A stretch of DNA of 64,000 nt from Platanthera guangdongensis (Eukaryota > Streptophyta > Magnoliopsida > Asparagales > Orchidaceae), in the NCBI GenBank assembly GCA_039583875.1, contig CM077150.1:181354375-181418374 (forward strand), in the 5' to 3' direction. The position numbers were made by a program, and so were the translations under genes. Shown in pieces: positions 20,990 to 32,345 of the stretch; the stretch's first letter is position 1, and each line of letters opens with the position of its first letter. Below the pieces are notes generated by a model. It was not told the origin of the DNA. It ran no database searches and saw only the letters and a list, made by a program, of their open reading frames with translations.

Positions 20990-23357
20990 ATGGCCGTCTC
21001 AGTTGTCGTCCTATCCGCAATGAAGTTTGATGACGGATTCGACATTGACATGGATTCATTCAGCACAAGTGATCAGGTTTTTCAAGACATTCTAGAACTG
21101 TTCAAAGAACAAAAGCTTGTTACTATCATGTCCACAAGAATCAAATTGTCTGCTGATGAAATTAAGGAGTGGGTCTATACTGCCCACAATCAGGACCAAA
21201 ATACAGTGGTTGATTCAATTTCTGAAACCCAGGTCCCTCTAACTTCAACTATTCTGACAGAAATTTTTGGATTGAATTCTGGAGAGGATTCTGCTGAGTT
21301 GTCAGGAGAAGAATTTTCTGATTTACTTGCTAGAATGGGTCATTCTGAGGCAAACCCTAACAAGCTGATGAAAAAGAACTTAGCTGTGGAATACAGGTTC
21401 TTAGCTGATGTAGTGGGAAAAGTTCTGTTGGCCAAGCATTCAGCACATGATACCATATCCAGGTATCAGCTGTGCTTGATGGGTGTCATTGTGGATAAGA
21501 AACAGTTAAACTGGAGAGAGATTTTCTTTGACTTGATTAAGAAGAAAATAAATAAAAACTTTGTAAATTATGGAATGATTCTAGGGCTGTTTCTCCAAAA
21601 CAGATGCACTGTCCTGCTAGTCTCCTCTGGGATGCATATCAATGCCTCAAAGAGGCTGTCCTGTGCCCTGTTTGGCAAATGGGACAAACAGATAGTGAAG
21701 CCCAGCAGGCCCTCTGCAAGCACAACTTCAGGCACAAGGACTGTACCAGCCTCTTACCCTCAAGTCTCTGCCCCTGCAGAAGACTTGTCTGCTGCTTCTT
21801 CTCCTCCTCCAACTCTTATTCCATCTCCACCAGTCACCTCCACCATTCAAACTTCATCTATCATCATTATTTCCAGCACATCTCCTACATCAATTCCCTC
21901 TCCAATCCCAACTCTTCCAATAACAGAAGAAATCTTTCATCCATTACATCATTACCCTCACCCAGACATTGACACATCATCCAACATTCCATCTTTCATA
22001 CTTCTACATGATTCCTTCATGGATGACTCACCTTCATCCCCTCCTGATCTACCCTCCTCATCCACATCTTACCAACAATTTCTGCAAGACATCATTGATC
22101 AACCCTCCTTCACACCTTCTATCTTCATACCACTTTCTTCCATTTCAACAATCCCCACACCTCAACCTTCACTTCTACCATCCACCAGCTCTCCACCAAC
22201 ATCACTAGTAGCTCCACCTTCAGCCTCTACCTCTGCTCACATCCCTGTTGAGCATGTAGATCATCCAGCCTTAGCTGACAAGCTATATGAGCTGATAGCT
22301 CCCAGGCTATCACTTCTGTTGGAGACCTCCTTGGCTCCACTTCTACAGTCAGTTGCAGCCCTTTCTGCCAGGCTATCTTCCATCTTTTCTCCTCAGGCAA
22401 TCCATTCATTTGGGTGCCTTGATCCAGCTCTCTCTGAATCTAGGCAGGGGGAGATGCCTCATGAAGATATTAGATTGCATGCTGCTGCTGCTGCTGCTGC
22501 TGCTGCTGTCTCCTCTGCTGCTGCTGTCTCCTCAGCTCAAGCTCCAGTTTCAACTCCACAGGTTGCAGTCTTCTCAGTGAACCTCAGGTCCTTATTATCA
22601 AATTTTGACTCAGTTTATTTCAGCTGTCTTCCAGTGAGTAATGCAGTCCAGCCCTCTGAAGATCTCTCCAAGGCCATTGTGCCCTTCTCAAGCTGTGATA
22701 CCAGCTTAATTAACTCTTATATAAATTCCCTATATACTGCTGAGCCTTCTGTTTCCAGTGATGCTGCTGCTACTCATGCTGACAATACTATGGTTGTTTC
22801 TATTGCTGCTGCTGATATGGTTGTTATTGCTAAAAATTCTGATGATATACATATGACAGAGGCATATGACTTTGAGCCTGCTGTCACTGATGGTGTTGCC
22901 CCTGCTGATATTTTTGTGTCTGAAACTGTTTTATCTGTATCTGTTGCTACTCCAGTTGCTGTTGTTACTACTGCTGCTATATCTTCTGAAAGTATTGCTC
23001 CTGAAACTTCTGTTACTCTGCTGCTACAACTGCTACTGCTACAACTGCTGTCACCACTGTCTCATCTGCTCCAACCCAACAACAGAAAGACTATCTGAAA
23101 AAGATTGATGCTTTATATGATGAGCAAAGCTCTGAAAGTGATGAATATATGACTGATTCTGATGATTCCTCTGTTACTATAGACAGGAAAAGAAAAGCAA
23201 GAAGCAAAGCTATGAAAAGAGTTCCTCCTGCTAAAGTAAAAGATACAAATGAGATACCTTATTACATTCTTCATGACTGCCCCATTACTGAACATTGGAT
23301 GCAATATTCCAAGAACCAATTGAAAGCCATGAAGAAGAAGAGGAAATATGAGAAAGA
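20990..23357 (+). pseudogene. SIRE-C third ORF, first part (split by Copia-D)
   Basis: In the position where SIRE elements carry their env-like ORF. It starts at ATG 20990. Residues about 20-230 form a globular-looking region with LAVEYRFLADVVGKVLL and LNWREIFFDLIKKK, reminiscent of the putative plant transposon protein domain found beside SIRE-type elements (inference). A long Ser/Pro/Thr-rich region and a (GCT)n run at about 22480-22510 follow. No signal peptide or membrane segment is visible, so an envelope role is not supported. A frameshift near 23040 moves the reading to the frame of MTDSDDSSVTIDRKRK (23149 onward), and Copia-D interrupts after 23357. Confidence 0.75.
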
Positions 23358-24476
23358 TGTTGGAGTTACCATTGTGATCTGGAAGTGATCAAACATATGA
23401 TCTCACTGCCAACGCGATATGAGCCTGCAGGGTCGCACATAAGAGATGTGAAGAAGTTGGTTGATTGACTGTGTTGGTAAAGGTTACCAATCACCGCCTT
23501 GAATGAGATTGTGGGCAAAGTGTTGCCTTAAAGGATCGTCGGGTTGGGCAAATGTTGTCTTGGAGGGCTGGTAAGATTGTCGTCCAAGGGTCGATAACAT
23601 TCGTCGAGAATCGTCTTTCTGATTCCCGCCGATTGACGAGAATCATCTCTTTGATTCTCGCCGATCGACGAGAATCGTCGAGAATCAATATGTTGATTCT
23701 CGACGATCGACGACTTCGACATGTATCGTCGACCGCGGCTCGACGGTCGACAAGATTCGACGTGTATCGTCAAGTGAAGCTCGACGATCGGCGAGAATCG
23801 TCGAGTATTGTACTCTGATTCTCGCCGATCCATGGTGATGCTCGCCGATCGATTCTCGCCGATTCCCACCGATTGTTTCTCGCCGATTCTGGAACACCAT
23901 TTCTGGGTGGTCTGCGGATAGCAAAGTTTCTAAGTCTTTTATGCTTTTGGTATAAAAGGGATACTTAGGGTTTTATCGGGACTTAAGCTTTTGGCTGCTG
24001 TGCGAATCGAACCCGACGGAAACTGTTCCGCGATCGTTCCGCCGATCCCGAATCCCGCCGCCGACGGAAGGGTTCCGCCGCCGCCGTGTTCGCTCCGTTG
24101 ACCTCCTCTTCTCCGGCGACCGTCGTTGGTGCTGCTCTTCCTGCCGCGGACCTAGCAGTCCGTGGGATAGCAGAGGTGCGGTTTTCTCCTTCCCGATCTT
24201 CCGTGTGACGGAAAGCCCGGTGTTCTCCCGCTCGTGTGGACTTCTGCAGAAACGTGGACATTATTCCACGTAGAACTCGCCACTAGCAAGAAGACAAAGT
24301 TTGGAGCATCTCCGTTGAGTCGTGACTCAACGCCACCGAGGTAATTTTTATCTTGTTTTGCTAACTTCTTGATTCAACGTTCATGGCCCGATCCACATCT
24401 CTTTGGGTTTTTCTTGATGTTTTTCTTTTCCGCTGCGTGCACAAGTGTTGTGCCATCCTTATAGAGAAACCCAACA
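23358..24476 (+). repeat. 5' LTR of Copia-D
   Basis: 1119 bp. A TCGACGA-type array lies at 23605-23890 and a TATA-like ggtataaaaggga at about 23949. Antisense open frames over the array are shadows. Pairs with 30385-31503. Confidence 0.95.
23605..23890. repeat. TCGACGA/GATTCTCGCCGATCG array in Copia-D 5' LTR
   Basis: Repeated GATTCTCGCCGATCGACGAGAATC-like units, each nearly self-complementary, mixed with ATCGTCGA and TCGACGAT blocks. Related in core motif (TCGTCGA/TCGACGA) to the SIRE-C arrays but with different flanking letters. The copy in the 3' LTR is at 30630-30915. Confidence 0.82.
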
Positions 24477-24477
24477 G

Positions 24478-24493
24478 TGGTATCAGAGCCAGG
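24478..24493 (+). other. Primer binding site of Copia-D
   Basis: TGGTATCAGAGCCAGG, one base after the LTR. It is complementary to plant initiator tRNA-Met. The following 960 bp leader (24494-25458) holds no gene I can recognise. Confidence 0.92.
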
Positions 24494-25458
24494 TTTCGGC
24501 CATGATTGTTGTTTTGGAAGTTTGTTATTCCAGTGCGTGTAAACCTAGGGATTTAGAAGTGTTCTAAATGTTTAGATTTAGTCTTGGTTCCCTCCAAGAA
24601 CGTCTGGAATTTCGTGGGAATTTCTAAGTGTTAGAAATTGTTGTCTCCTTAGCAGTAACCATCCCTCGAGTATGTTTTGGATTTTGAATCCAACATAGAG
24701 AGATGAGCTTGTCTACTGCTTTAAGTTGAGTTGTCTTTGCCTTTGTCTAATGCATGTAAATCTGAGGATTTGGAAGTTTCCGGATGTTCGGATTTAGCCC
24801 TTCCTTCTATCAATTGTTGATGGTGTCAGGATGTGCACATAAGGGATGCATGTGGTTTTTAGAAGAATTGTTTTTCTTTGGATGTGCACATTGATCAAAT
24901 GTTGATCATGGTTAATTGTTAACCTATAATTGAAAATCCCTTCATCTAATATTAAGTGTTCAGATGTCTTCCGATGGATGACACTCTTCCTGCCTCGATC
25001 GATGAAGTGTGGGTTTGCCAAAGCAAGGTGCATTAATCTATCTTGGTAAGGGTGCGAGCGGATAATTGTGATATCCCACTGTCGACATCGGGTCATACTT
25101 AACTAGGTGACCTCAAAGGTTGAGTGCCTAGAGGCATAAGGTTGGCATGCACCATATGATGGATGCGAATAAGGAGTTATTCACCAACCATACAAGAATT
25201 GCATGAGGATGCAATTGGCAAGCGTTGCCAACCTAAATAACCGCATCGTGAGAGGAACGCCAAATCGGACTCATAGTGTTGGTGAAATACGGATCTTGTC
25301 CACTAAGAGAGTAGCTCGCATGAACTCTCCGAATTGTTAGTGAGGGCTATCATTTCGAATAAAATAGTGGGAGTATTTTAATTGAAGTCCAAATTAAAAT
25401 AAATTGTATTTGAAATTTTGGTACTGATTTTATTCTGCATAAATTCTTGTAGAATTCC

Positions 25459-26530
25459 ATGGCAAGTGTTTCACACTCCACGTTGTCTCTGAGAGCCATC
25501 CTTGAGAAGGATAAGCTCAGTGGGACAAATTACATGGACTGGTACAGGAACCTGAGAATTGTTCTCAGGCAAGAGCGAAAGCTCTATGTCTTGGAAGAAG
25601 AAGCCCCCGAGGTGCCGACCGGGAACTCTTCCCGTACTGAGAAAGATACTTATAAGAAGTATACTGACGATGCTTTAGATGTCGAATGCCTTATGCTTGC
25701 CACTATGAACTCTGAGCTTCAGAAGCAACATGAGAACATGGGGTGCAAGGAGATTGACGAGCATCTCAAGAAATATTTCAAGGACAGGCTCGTCAAGAGA
25801 GGTTCGACATCACAAAAGCGTTGTTTCAGTGCAAGATGGGAGTTCGAGACTCAGTAGGGACTCACGTACTCAAGATGATTGGGTATATAGAGAACCTTGA
25901 AAGGCTGGGTTTTCCTCTTGGTCAAGAGTTGGCCACGGATCTGATCCTGCAATCGTTGCCGGACAGTTATGAGCAGTTTGTCTTGAACTACAATATGAAT
26001 GAGATAGACAAACACTGCCCGAACTCCTAGGCATGTTGAGAATTGCCGAAATCAATATGAAGAAGATCAAGCCTGCCAGCCCCATACTGATGGTGCATAA
26101 GGGCAAGGGCAAAGCCAAGGGTTCTAAGAAGACGAAGGTAGGACATAAGTCATACCTTGAGCCCAAGTCTTCAGCGCTGATGAAAAAGAAAAGCACGGTG
26201 AAGGAAGGGAAATGCCACCACTGTGGCAAGGCTGGTCATTGGAGGAGGAACTGTCCTTCGTACATTGAGGGTCTGCAGAAATTGAGAGGAGGTATGACTT
26301 CCGCTTCAAATATTTACGTTATAGAGATAAACCTTTCTGCTCCTTCATCTTGGGTATTGGATACCGGATGTGGTTCTCACATTTGTACAAATGTGCAGGA
26401 ACTGGAAAGAAGAAGATTGCTGAGTAAAGGGGAGGTGGACCTCCGCGTCGGCAATGGAGCAAGAGTTGATGCTTGTAGCTGTAGGGATTTATCGTCTTTC
26501 TTTGCCCAGTGGGCCTGTAATAGAACTTGA
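25459..26530 (+). pseudogene. Copia-D gag and protease
   Basis: Starts at ATG 25459 (MASVSHSTLSLRAIL, then LSGTNYMDWYRNLRIVL), a standard copia gag N-terminus. A frameshift near 25815 moves reading to the frame of GYIENLERLGFPLGQELA, and another near 26015 to MLRIAEINMKK. The zinc knuckle is CHHCGKAGHWRRNC (about 26215-26256). The protease site WVLDTGCGSHICTN is at about 26350. A further frameshift near 26465, after LRVGNGA, shifts into SLPSGPVIELDNCYFVP. Three frame breaks make this copy unable to produce gag and protease itself. Confidence 0.9.
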
Positions 26531-28319
26531 TAATTGTTATTTCGTTCCGGCCATAACTAGAAACATTATATCTATTTCATGTTTGGACATGATTGGATTT
26601 TCTTTTATAATTAAAAACAATTGTTGTTCTATATTTAAGAATGATGTTTGTTATGCTGTATCCCAATTGTTTAATGGTCTTTATGTTTTGAACTTGTACC
26701 ATCTGATCTGTAATGTAGATAATAATAAAAGACTAAGAACAAATGACTCAAACCCTACGTATCTCTGGCATTGTCGTTTGGGTCATATCAACGAGAAGCG
26801 CATATTCAAGCTCCATAGAGATGGACTTTTGTACTCATTTGATTATTAATCATTTGAGCGATGCGAGTCTTGTTTGTTAGGCAAGATGACTAAAGCTCCT
26901 TTCACTGGTTATACTGAGAGGGCTGAGGATCTCTTGGGTGTTGTACATAGTGATGTATGCGGACCCATGAGTTCCATGGCTAGAGGTGGGTACTTCTACT
27001 TTGTTACATTTACTGATGATTTCAGTAGATACGGATATGTGTATCTTATGAAGTGCAAATCCGAGACCTTTGAAAAGTTCAAAGAGTTCAAGAATGAAGT
27101 AGAAAACCAGCTGGGTAAAAGGGTTAAAGCACTCCGATCTGATCGAGGTGGCGAATACCTGAGTCATGAGTTCCGTGATCATCTGAAAGAGTGTGGTATT
27201 ATATCACAACTCACTCCACCTAGAACACCACAACATAATGGTGTGTCTGAGAGGAGAAATCGTATTCTGTTAGACATGGTACGTTCGATGATGAGTCATG
27301 CAGACTTGCCTGTTTCCTTTTGGGGTTTTGCTTTAGAGACTGCTGCAATGACATTGAATCGCGCTCCAACGAAAACGGTTCTGAAGACACCATATGAGAT
27401 ATGGACTGAGAAGCGTCCTAGTATGTCGTTTATTAAAATTTGGGGCTGTGAGGCATACGTGAGACGTCAAATGCCTGACAAGCTGGAACCCAAATCGGAT
27501 AAATGTTATCTGGTGGGATATCCTAAGGAAACAAAAGGGTATTACCTTTACCTACCGTCTGAGGGCAAAGTGTTTGTCGCAAGGACTGTTGTGTTCTTGG
27601 AGAAAGAGTTCTTATCAAGAAATACTGAAAAGGTAGAGCTTGAAGAAGTTCAAGAACCACATGTAATGAATGAACCGGAATTGGATTCTGAGACAGGACT
27701 ACAAGATGTTGTAGCTAGAGAACCTGCTCAGGGAACACAAGTCCTACGTAGATCTGGTAGACCGAGGTTTGAGCCTGAGAGATATGGATTTCTCGTGTCT
27801 CAAATAGGTAATGTGTTGCTTATGGATCATGATGATGAACCAGCAACCTACCAAGAGGCTATGAATGGACCAGACTCCGACAAATGGCTTGAGGCTATGA
27901 AATCCGAAATGGACTCCATGTATGCAAACCAAGTTTGGAACTTGGTGGAACCACCTGAAGGGGTACAACCCATAAGGTGCAAGTGGGTCTTCAAGAAGAA
28001 GACCGACATGGATGGGAATGTACAGACATTCAAAGGGCGACTGGTGGCTAAGGGTTTCAAGCAAATTCATGGTATTGACTATGATGAGACCTTTTCCCCT
28101 GTTGCCATGGTAAAGTCCATTAGGATATTGTTTGCTATTGCTGCGTATTATGACTACGAGATCTGGCAGATGGATGTCAAAACGGCTTTCCTTAATGTAA
28201 ACCTCCTTGAGGAAGTGTATATGACACAACCCGAGGGTTTTGTATCCCCAGATGAAGCCACTAAAATATGCAAGCTGAATAAGTCCATTTATGGACTGAA
28301 ACAGGCCTCTCGAAGTTAG
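26454..28319 (+). pseudogene. Copia-D integrase and RT N-terminal half
   Basis: The integrase zinc finger begins LWHCRLGHINEKRIF and is broken by TAA at 26847 before CESCLLGKMTK. From 26874, 481 open codons carry the catalytic triad: VHSDVCGPM, RSDRGGEYLS and GVSERRNRILLD. The copia C-terminus follows with GCEAYVRR and YLVGYPKETKGYYLY. The RT starts at WLEAMKSEMDSMY and KWVFKKKTDMDG, with WQMDVKTAFLNVNLLEEVYM and YGLKQASRS. It ends at a TAG where Trp is expected (SRS*NLRFDE). Confidence 0.94.
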
Positions 28320-29357
28320 AATCTTCGTTTTGATGAGAAAATCAAAGAGTTTGGTTTCATCAAGAATGAAGATGAGCCTTGTGTTTACAAGCGAATCAGT
28401 GAGAGCATTGTTGTCTTCCTGATATTGTATGTAGATGACATACTGTTGATTGTGAATGACATTCCTACCCTGAAAGTTGTTAAGAACAATCTAGGGAACT
28501 GCTTTTCAATGAAGGATTTGTGTGAAGCGACTTATATACTTGGTATTAAGATCTATAGAGATAGATCGAAGAAGTTGCTGGGTTTGACCCAGAGTACGTA
28601 CATCGAAAAGGTGTTGAAACGGTTCAACATGCTTGGGTCCAAGAAAGGATTTTTGCCCATGTCTCATGGTGTGAATCTCTCTAAGGACCAGTGTCCAAAA
28701 TCTTGTGAAGATAAGGACCGCATGAAGTTGATTACATATGCTTCGGCAATTGGATCAATCATGTACGCGATGTTATGTACTCGACCCGATGTCTCCTTTG
28801 CTTTGAGCATGACTAGCAGGTATCAGTCAGACCCCGGTGAGTGTCACTGGATTGCAGTCAAGAATATCCTGAAGTACTTGAGAAGAACTAAGGATGTGTT
28901 CTTGGTGTATGGTGGAGAGGAAGAGCTCGTTGTAAGTGCTTACACGGATGCTAGCTTCCAAACTGATCGAGATGACTCCAATTCTCAGTCAGGTTTTGTG
29001 TTTTGCCTGAATGGAGGAGCTGTGAGCTGGAAGAGTTCCAAGCAAGAGACAGTTGCTGATTCTACAACAGAGGCCGAGTATATCGCAGCAGCTAATGCGG
29101 CGAAGGAGGCTGTATGGATTAGGAAATTCATCGGCGAGCTTGATGTAGTTCCTAGCATTGTTGGTCCCGTAGTTCTCTACTGTGATAACAATGGTGCAAT
29201 TGCACAATCTAAGGAACCTAGATCTCATCAGCGCTCCAAGCACATACTTCGGCGGTTTCATCTTATTCGTGAGATTGTCGAACGAGGAGATGTAAACATT
29301 TGCAGAGTGCCGACTGAGGAGAATATTGCGGATCCACTGACAAAGCCTCTCGCGTAG
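28320..29357 (+). pseudogene. Copia-D RT C-terminal half and RNase H
   Basis: The RT box LYVDDILLIV is at about 28425, then YILGIKIYRDRS. RNase H has SAYTDASFQTDRDDS, VSWKSSKQETVADST, TEAEYIAA and LYCDNNGAIAQ. The terminus ENIADPLTKPLA at 29357 is the normal copia end. RT and RNase H look catalytically complete apart from the upstream TAG. A 1 kb 3' untranslated stretch (29358-30370) without recognisable gene precedes the polypurine tract. Confidence 0.94.
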
Positions 29358-30370
29358 AGAAAGCATGATGATCATACTAGATCGATCGGTATACGATACC
29401 TAAATGATCAACTCTAGCGAGAATCTTGTGTGTTGCATGTAATCTTATATTTTGTTGGCTGTTTGTTCATATGATGAACTGTGTACCTAATTTTTCTCTT
29501 ATAATTAATTGCAAGTTCTTTTATTATGTTTTTTTCTATATGATAGTTAAATGTTAACATAATAGATACCCTTATAATGTTCGCTTCCATGAGACATCAA
29601 GTACGTGACTAGAATGTGAGAGCCCATGATTTATTTGAAGCTTCATTCTTAAAGGTCCCTGGTCGAGTATCATCATAGAAGCTAAGGGTGATGATGGTAC
29701 ATGGAGACTAGCACGTGTGTTGACTGATGACCGGTTCTCACAGGTCATGATATTGTGATATCAAGTTATCACGTGGGTACTTGTTAGTGAACAAGTTGTA
29801 CTGGACAGACCCAACCTGAGACTACTCTGTGGATTGTCATCCAATCGTGTCACGAGTAGGTCTCAATTGACAATGGTGTTGTGGTCTTTTGACCTGAAAT
29901 CACAGCATTCATCAAGTGAGGAAGAGCGTGCTTTGATGCCATCTAAAGTGCTCCTTGAGAAAGGTTGATGATAAGGGTGGTTGTTGGGCATGTTACGAAT
30001 CATTTGGGTGTTTGTGTGTGAGCAGATATGGGATTTGTCCTCCTGTATGACAGGAGTTGCATCCATGGGCCCCTTGATGGAACTGGACTGAGAAATGCAT
30101 GGCCATGCTTGGTTGAGTCAATATGTGATATTGGACTCACCATTCTCTAGAAGTCCGTCCTGGATCAAGAAACTTGGATTGAGCTATTACAAGGGTGACA
30201 TGATCCATGCCTCTAATTCTTTCTGGATGTAAGGGACAAAGGGACAAAGACAACGCTGATACATTGGTCATAAAGGCTTATGAGTTATGAACTCTTATTG
30301 CTTGGGGAGCAATGATGCATTGCTAGATGCCGCTCATTGTTTGTGAGGTTTTTGCTTTGATACTTTCGAG

Positions 30371-30384
30371 ATCAAGTGAGAGTC
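30371..30384 (+). other. Polypurine tract of Copia-D
   Basis: atcaagtgagagtc, directly before the 3' LTR start TGTTGGAG. A slightly decayed form of the usual copia tract. Confidence 0.65.
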
Positions 30385-31503
30385 TGTTGGAGTTACCATT
30401 GTGATCTGGAAGTGATCAAACATATGATCTCACTGCCAACGCGATATGAGCCTGCAGGGTCGCACATAAGAGATGTGGAGAAGTTGGTTGATTGACTGTG
30501 TTGGTAAAGGTTACCAATCACCGCCTTGAATGGGATTGTGGGCAAAGTGTTGCCTTAAAGGATCGTCGGGTTGGGCAAATGTTGCCTTGGAGGGCTGGTA
30601 AGATTGTCGTCCAAGGGTCGATAGCATTCGTCGAGAATCGTCTTTCTGATTCCCGCCGATCGACGAGAATCATCTCTTTGATTCTCGCCGATCGACGAGA
30701 ATCGTCGAGAATCAATATGTTGATTCTCGACGATCGACGACTTCGACATGTATTGTCGACCGCGGCTCGACGGTCGACAAGATTCGACATGTATCGTCAA
30801 GTGAAGCTCGACGATCGGCGAGAATCGTCGAGTATTGTACTCTGATTCTCGCCGATCCATGGTGATGCTCGCCGATCGATTCTCGCCGATTCCCACCGAT
30901 TGTTTCTCGCCGATTCTGGAACCTCATTTCTGGGTGGTCTGCGGATAGCGAAGTTTCTAAGTCTTTTATGTTTTTGGTATAAAAGGGATACTTAGGGTTT
31001 TATCGGGACTTAAGCTTTTGGCTGCTGTGCGAATCGAACCCGACGGAAACTGTTCCGCGATCGTTCCGCCGATCCCGAATCCCGCCGCCGACGGAAGGGT
31101 TCCGCCGCCGCCGTGTTCGCTCCGTTGACCTCCTCTTCTCCGGCGACCGTCGTTGGTGCTGCTCTTCCTGGCGCGGACCTAGCAGTCCGTGGGATAGCAG
31201 AGGTGCGGTTTTCTCCTTCCCGATCTTCCGTGTGACGGAAAGCCCGGTGTTCTCCCGCTCGTGTGGACTTCTGCAGAAACGTGGACATTATTCCACGTAG
31301 AACTCGCCACTAGCAAGAAGACAAAGTTTGGAGCATCTCCGTTGAGTCGTGACTCAACGCCACCGAGGTAATTTTTGCCTTGTTTTGCTAACTTCTTGAT
31401 TCAACGTTCATGGCCCGATCCACATCTCTTTGGGTTTTCCTTGATGTTTTTCTTTTCCGCTGCGTGCACAAGTGTTGTGCCATCCTCATAGAGAAACCCA
31501 ACA
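30385..31503 (+). repeat. 3' LTR of Copia-D
   Basis: 1119 bp, same length as the left LTR and ending CCCAACA before the AAAGA duplication. The hairpin array lies at 30630-30915. Confidence 0.95.
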
Positions 31504-32058
31504 AAAGAATCTTCTCAGTTTCATCATCCTCATCCTCCTCCACCACCTCCTCCTGATGCAGGTGCAGGTGGAAGCTCAGCTGCTCATCCTTCTGCTAAAA
31601 GCCAAACCCCCTATCAGCCTCATGCAAGATCTCAATATAGGGGAAGCCAGTCCAGAGGTTCTCAATCAAGGAGAGGAAATTATAGAGGAAGCCAAAGGGA
31701 ATTCCAAGTTTACTCCAAAGGCTACTCTAGACAACATCCATACTCAAGGGAAGGACAAGCTTCATCTGATACAACTTCAGGCCCTTTTCCCTACAAGCTG
31801 AAAGAAGTAGTCTCATCCAGAGCTCCTCAACATAATCCTTCCAACAGATATGAGCCTCCAGTGCCCTTTGAGGATCCAGAAAATAATCCTACTGCATGGA
31901 CTGCTAGAATGAAAGAATTAGCTGCCTTGGATCAAATTAAGAAAGCCAGAGAGCAAGGCAAGGACACCTCCAGCATTACTACCTTGTCAGAACAAAGAAA
32001 GAAGAAACTTGAAAGATATGCTTGCAGCAAATTTTTTGATTCTGAAAGATACATGTAG
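31504..32058 (+). pseudogene. SIRE-C third ORF, second part
   Basis: After one AAAGA copy the frame of 23149-23357 continues without a stop: a Pro run (HHPHPPPPPPP), an Arg/Gly/Ser/Gln/Tyr-rich stretch (RGSQSRRGNYRGSQ), then PFEDPENNPTAWTARMKELA and a Lys-rich end (EQRKKKLERYACSKFF), with TAG at 32056-32058. The RGSQ-rich part resembles low-complexity RNA-binding tails. Function unknown. Confidence 0.75.
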
Positions 32059-32331
32059 CTGCAACCTGAAGCTGTGGTACCAAGGCCTAAACAACAAACT
32101 TCTTTAGGTGCAGCTGATGACAGAAGATCAAATAAAGAAGCTCTCAACCCAAATAGAGAAATTAAACTTATAAAGAGCAAAGAGAAAGAATAATTCTGTA
32201 AGGTGACAATAATTCTGAGTTCTGATCTATCTGAGATATATTTGTGATTCTGCATTTTTGTTGTTTGTTATATTGTTGCTTTGTATGTTGTTTTCAATTT
32301 CTCCAATTTCTGTAAATAGTAATACTAATCC

Positions 32332-32345
32332 AAATAGGGGGAGAT
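32332..32345 (+). other. Polypurine tract of SIRE-C
   Basis: aaataggggga gat directly before the 3' LTR TGTTGGAAC. Typical AGGGGGAGAT-like tract of SIRE elements. Confidence 0.85.

Larger units (their letters stand above)
23358..31503 (+). mobile_element. Copia-D: nested Ty1/copia element
   Basis: 8146 bp, with 1119 bp LTRs at both ends (TGTTGGAGTT...CCCAACA), a PBS at 24478 and one degraded gag-pol. A perfect AAAGA duplication flanks it (23353-23357 and 31504-31508). It interrupts the third ORF of SIRE-C, whose frame resumes correctly beyond it. The LTRs differ at about 16 positions by eye (about 98.6% identity), so it is the youngest insertion of the stack. Confidence 0.96.

Noticed and set aside
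20990..23098. Envelope gene of a retrovirus-like SIRE element
   Set aside because: Position fits, but no signal peptide, hydrophobic anchor or fusion-like segment is visible. Described as a third ORF of unknown function.
23491..24261. Arg-rich antisense frames over the Copia-D LTR (also 30518-31288)
   Set aside because: They arise from the TCGACGA array and are duplicated because the LTR is duplicated.
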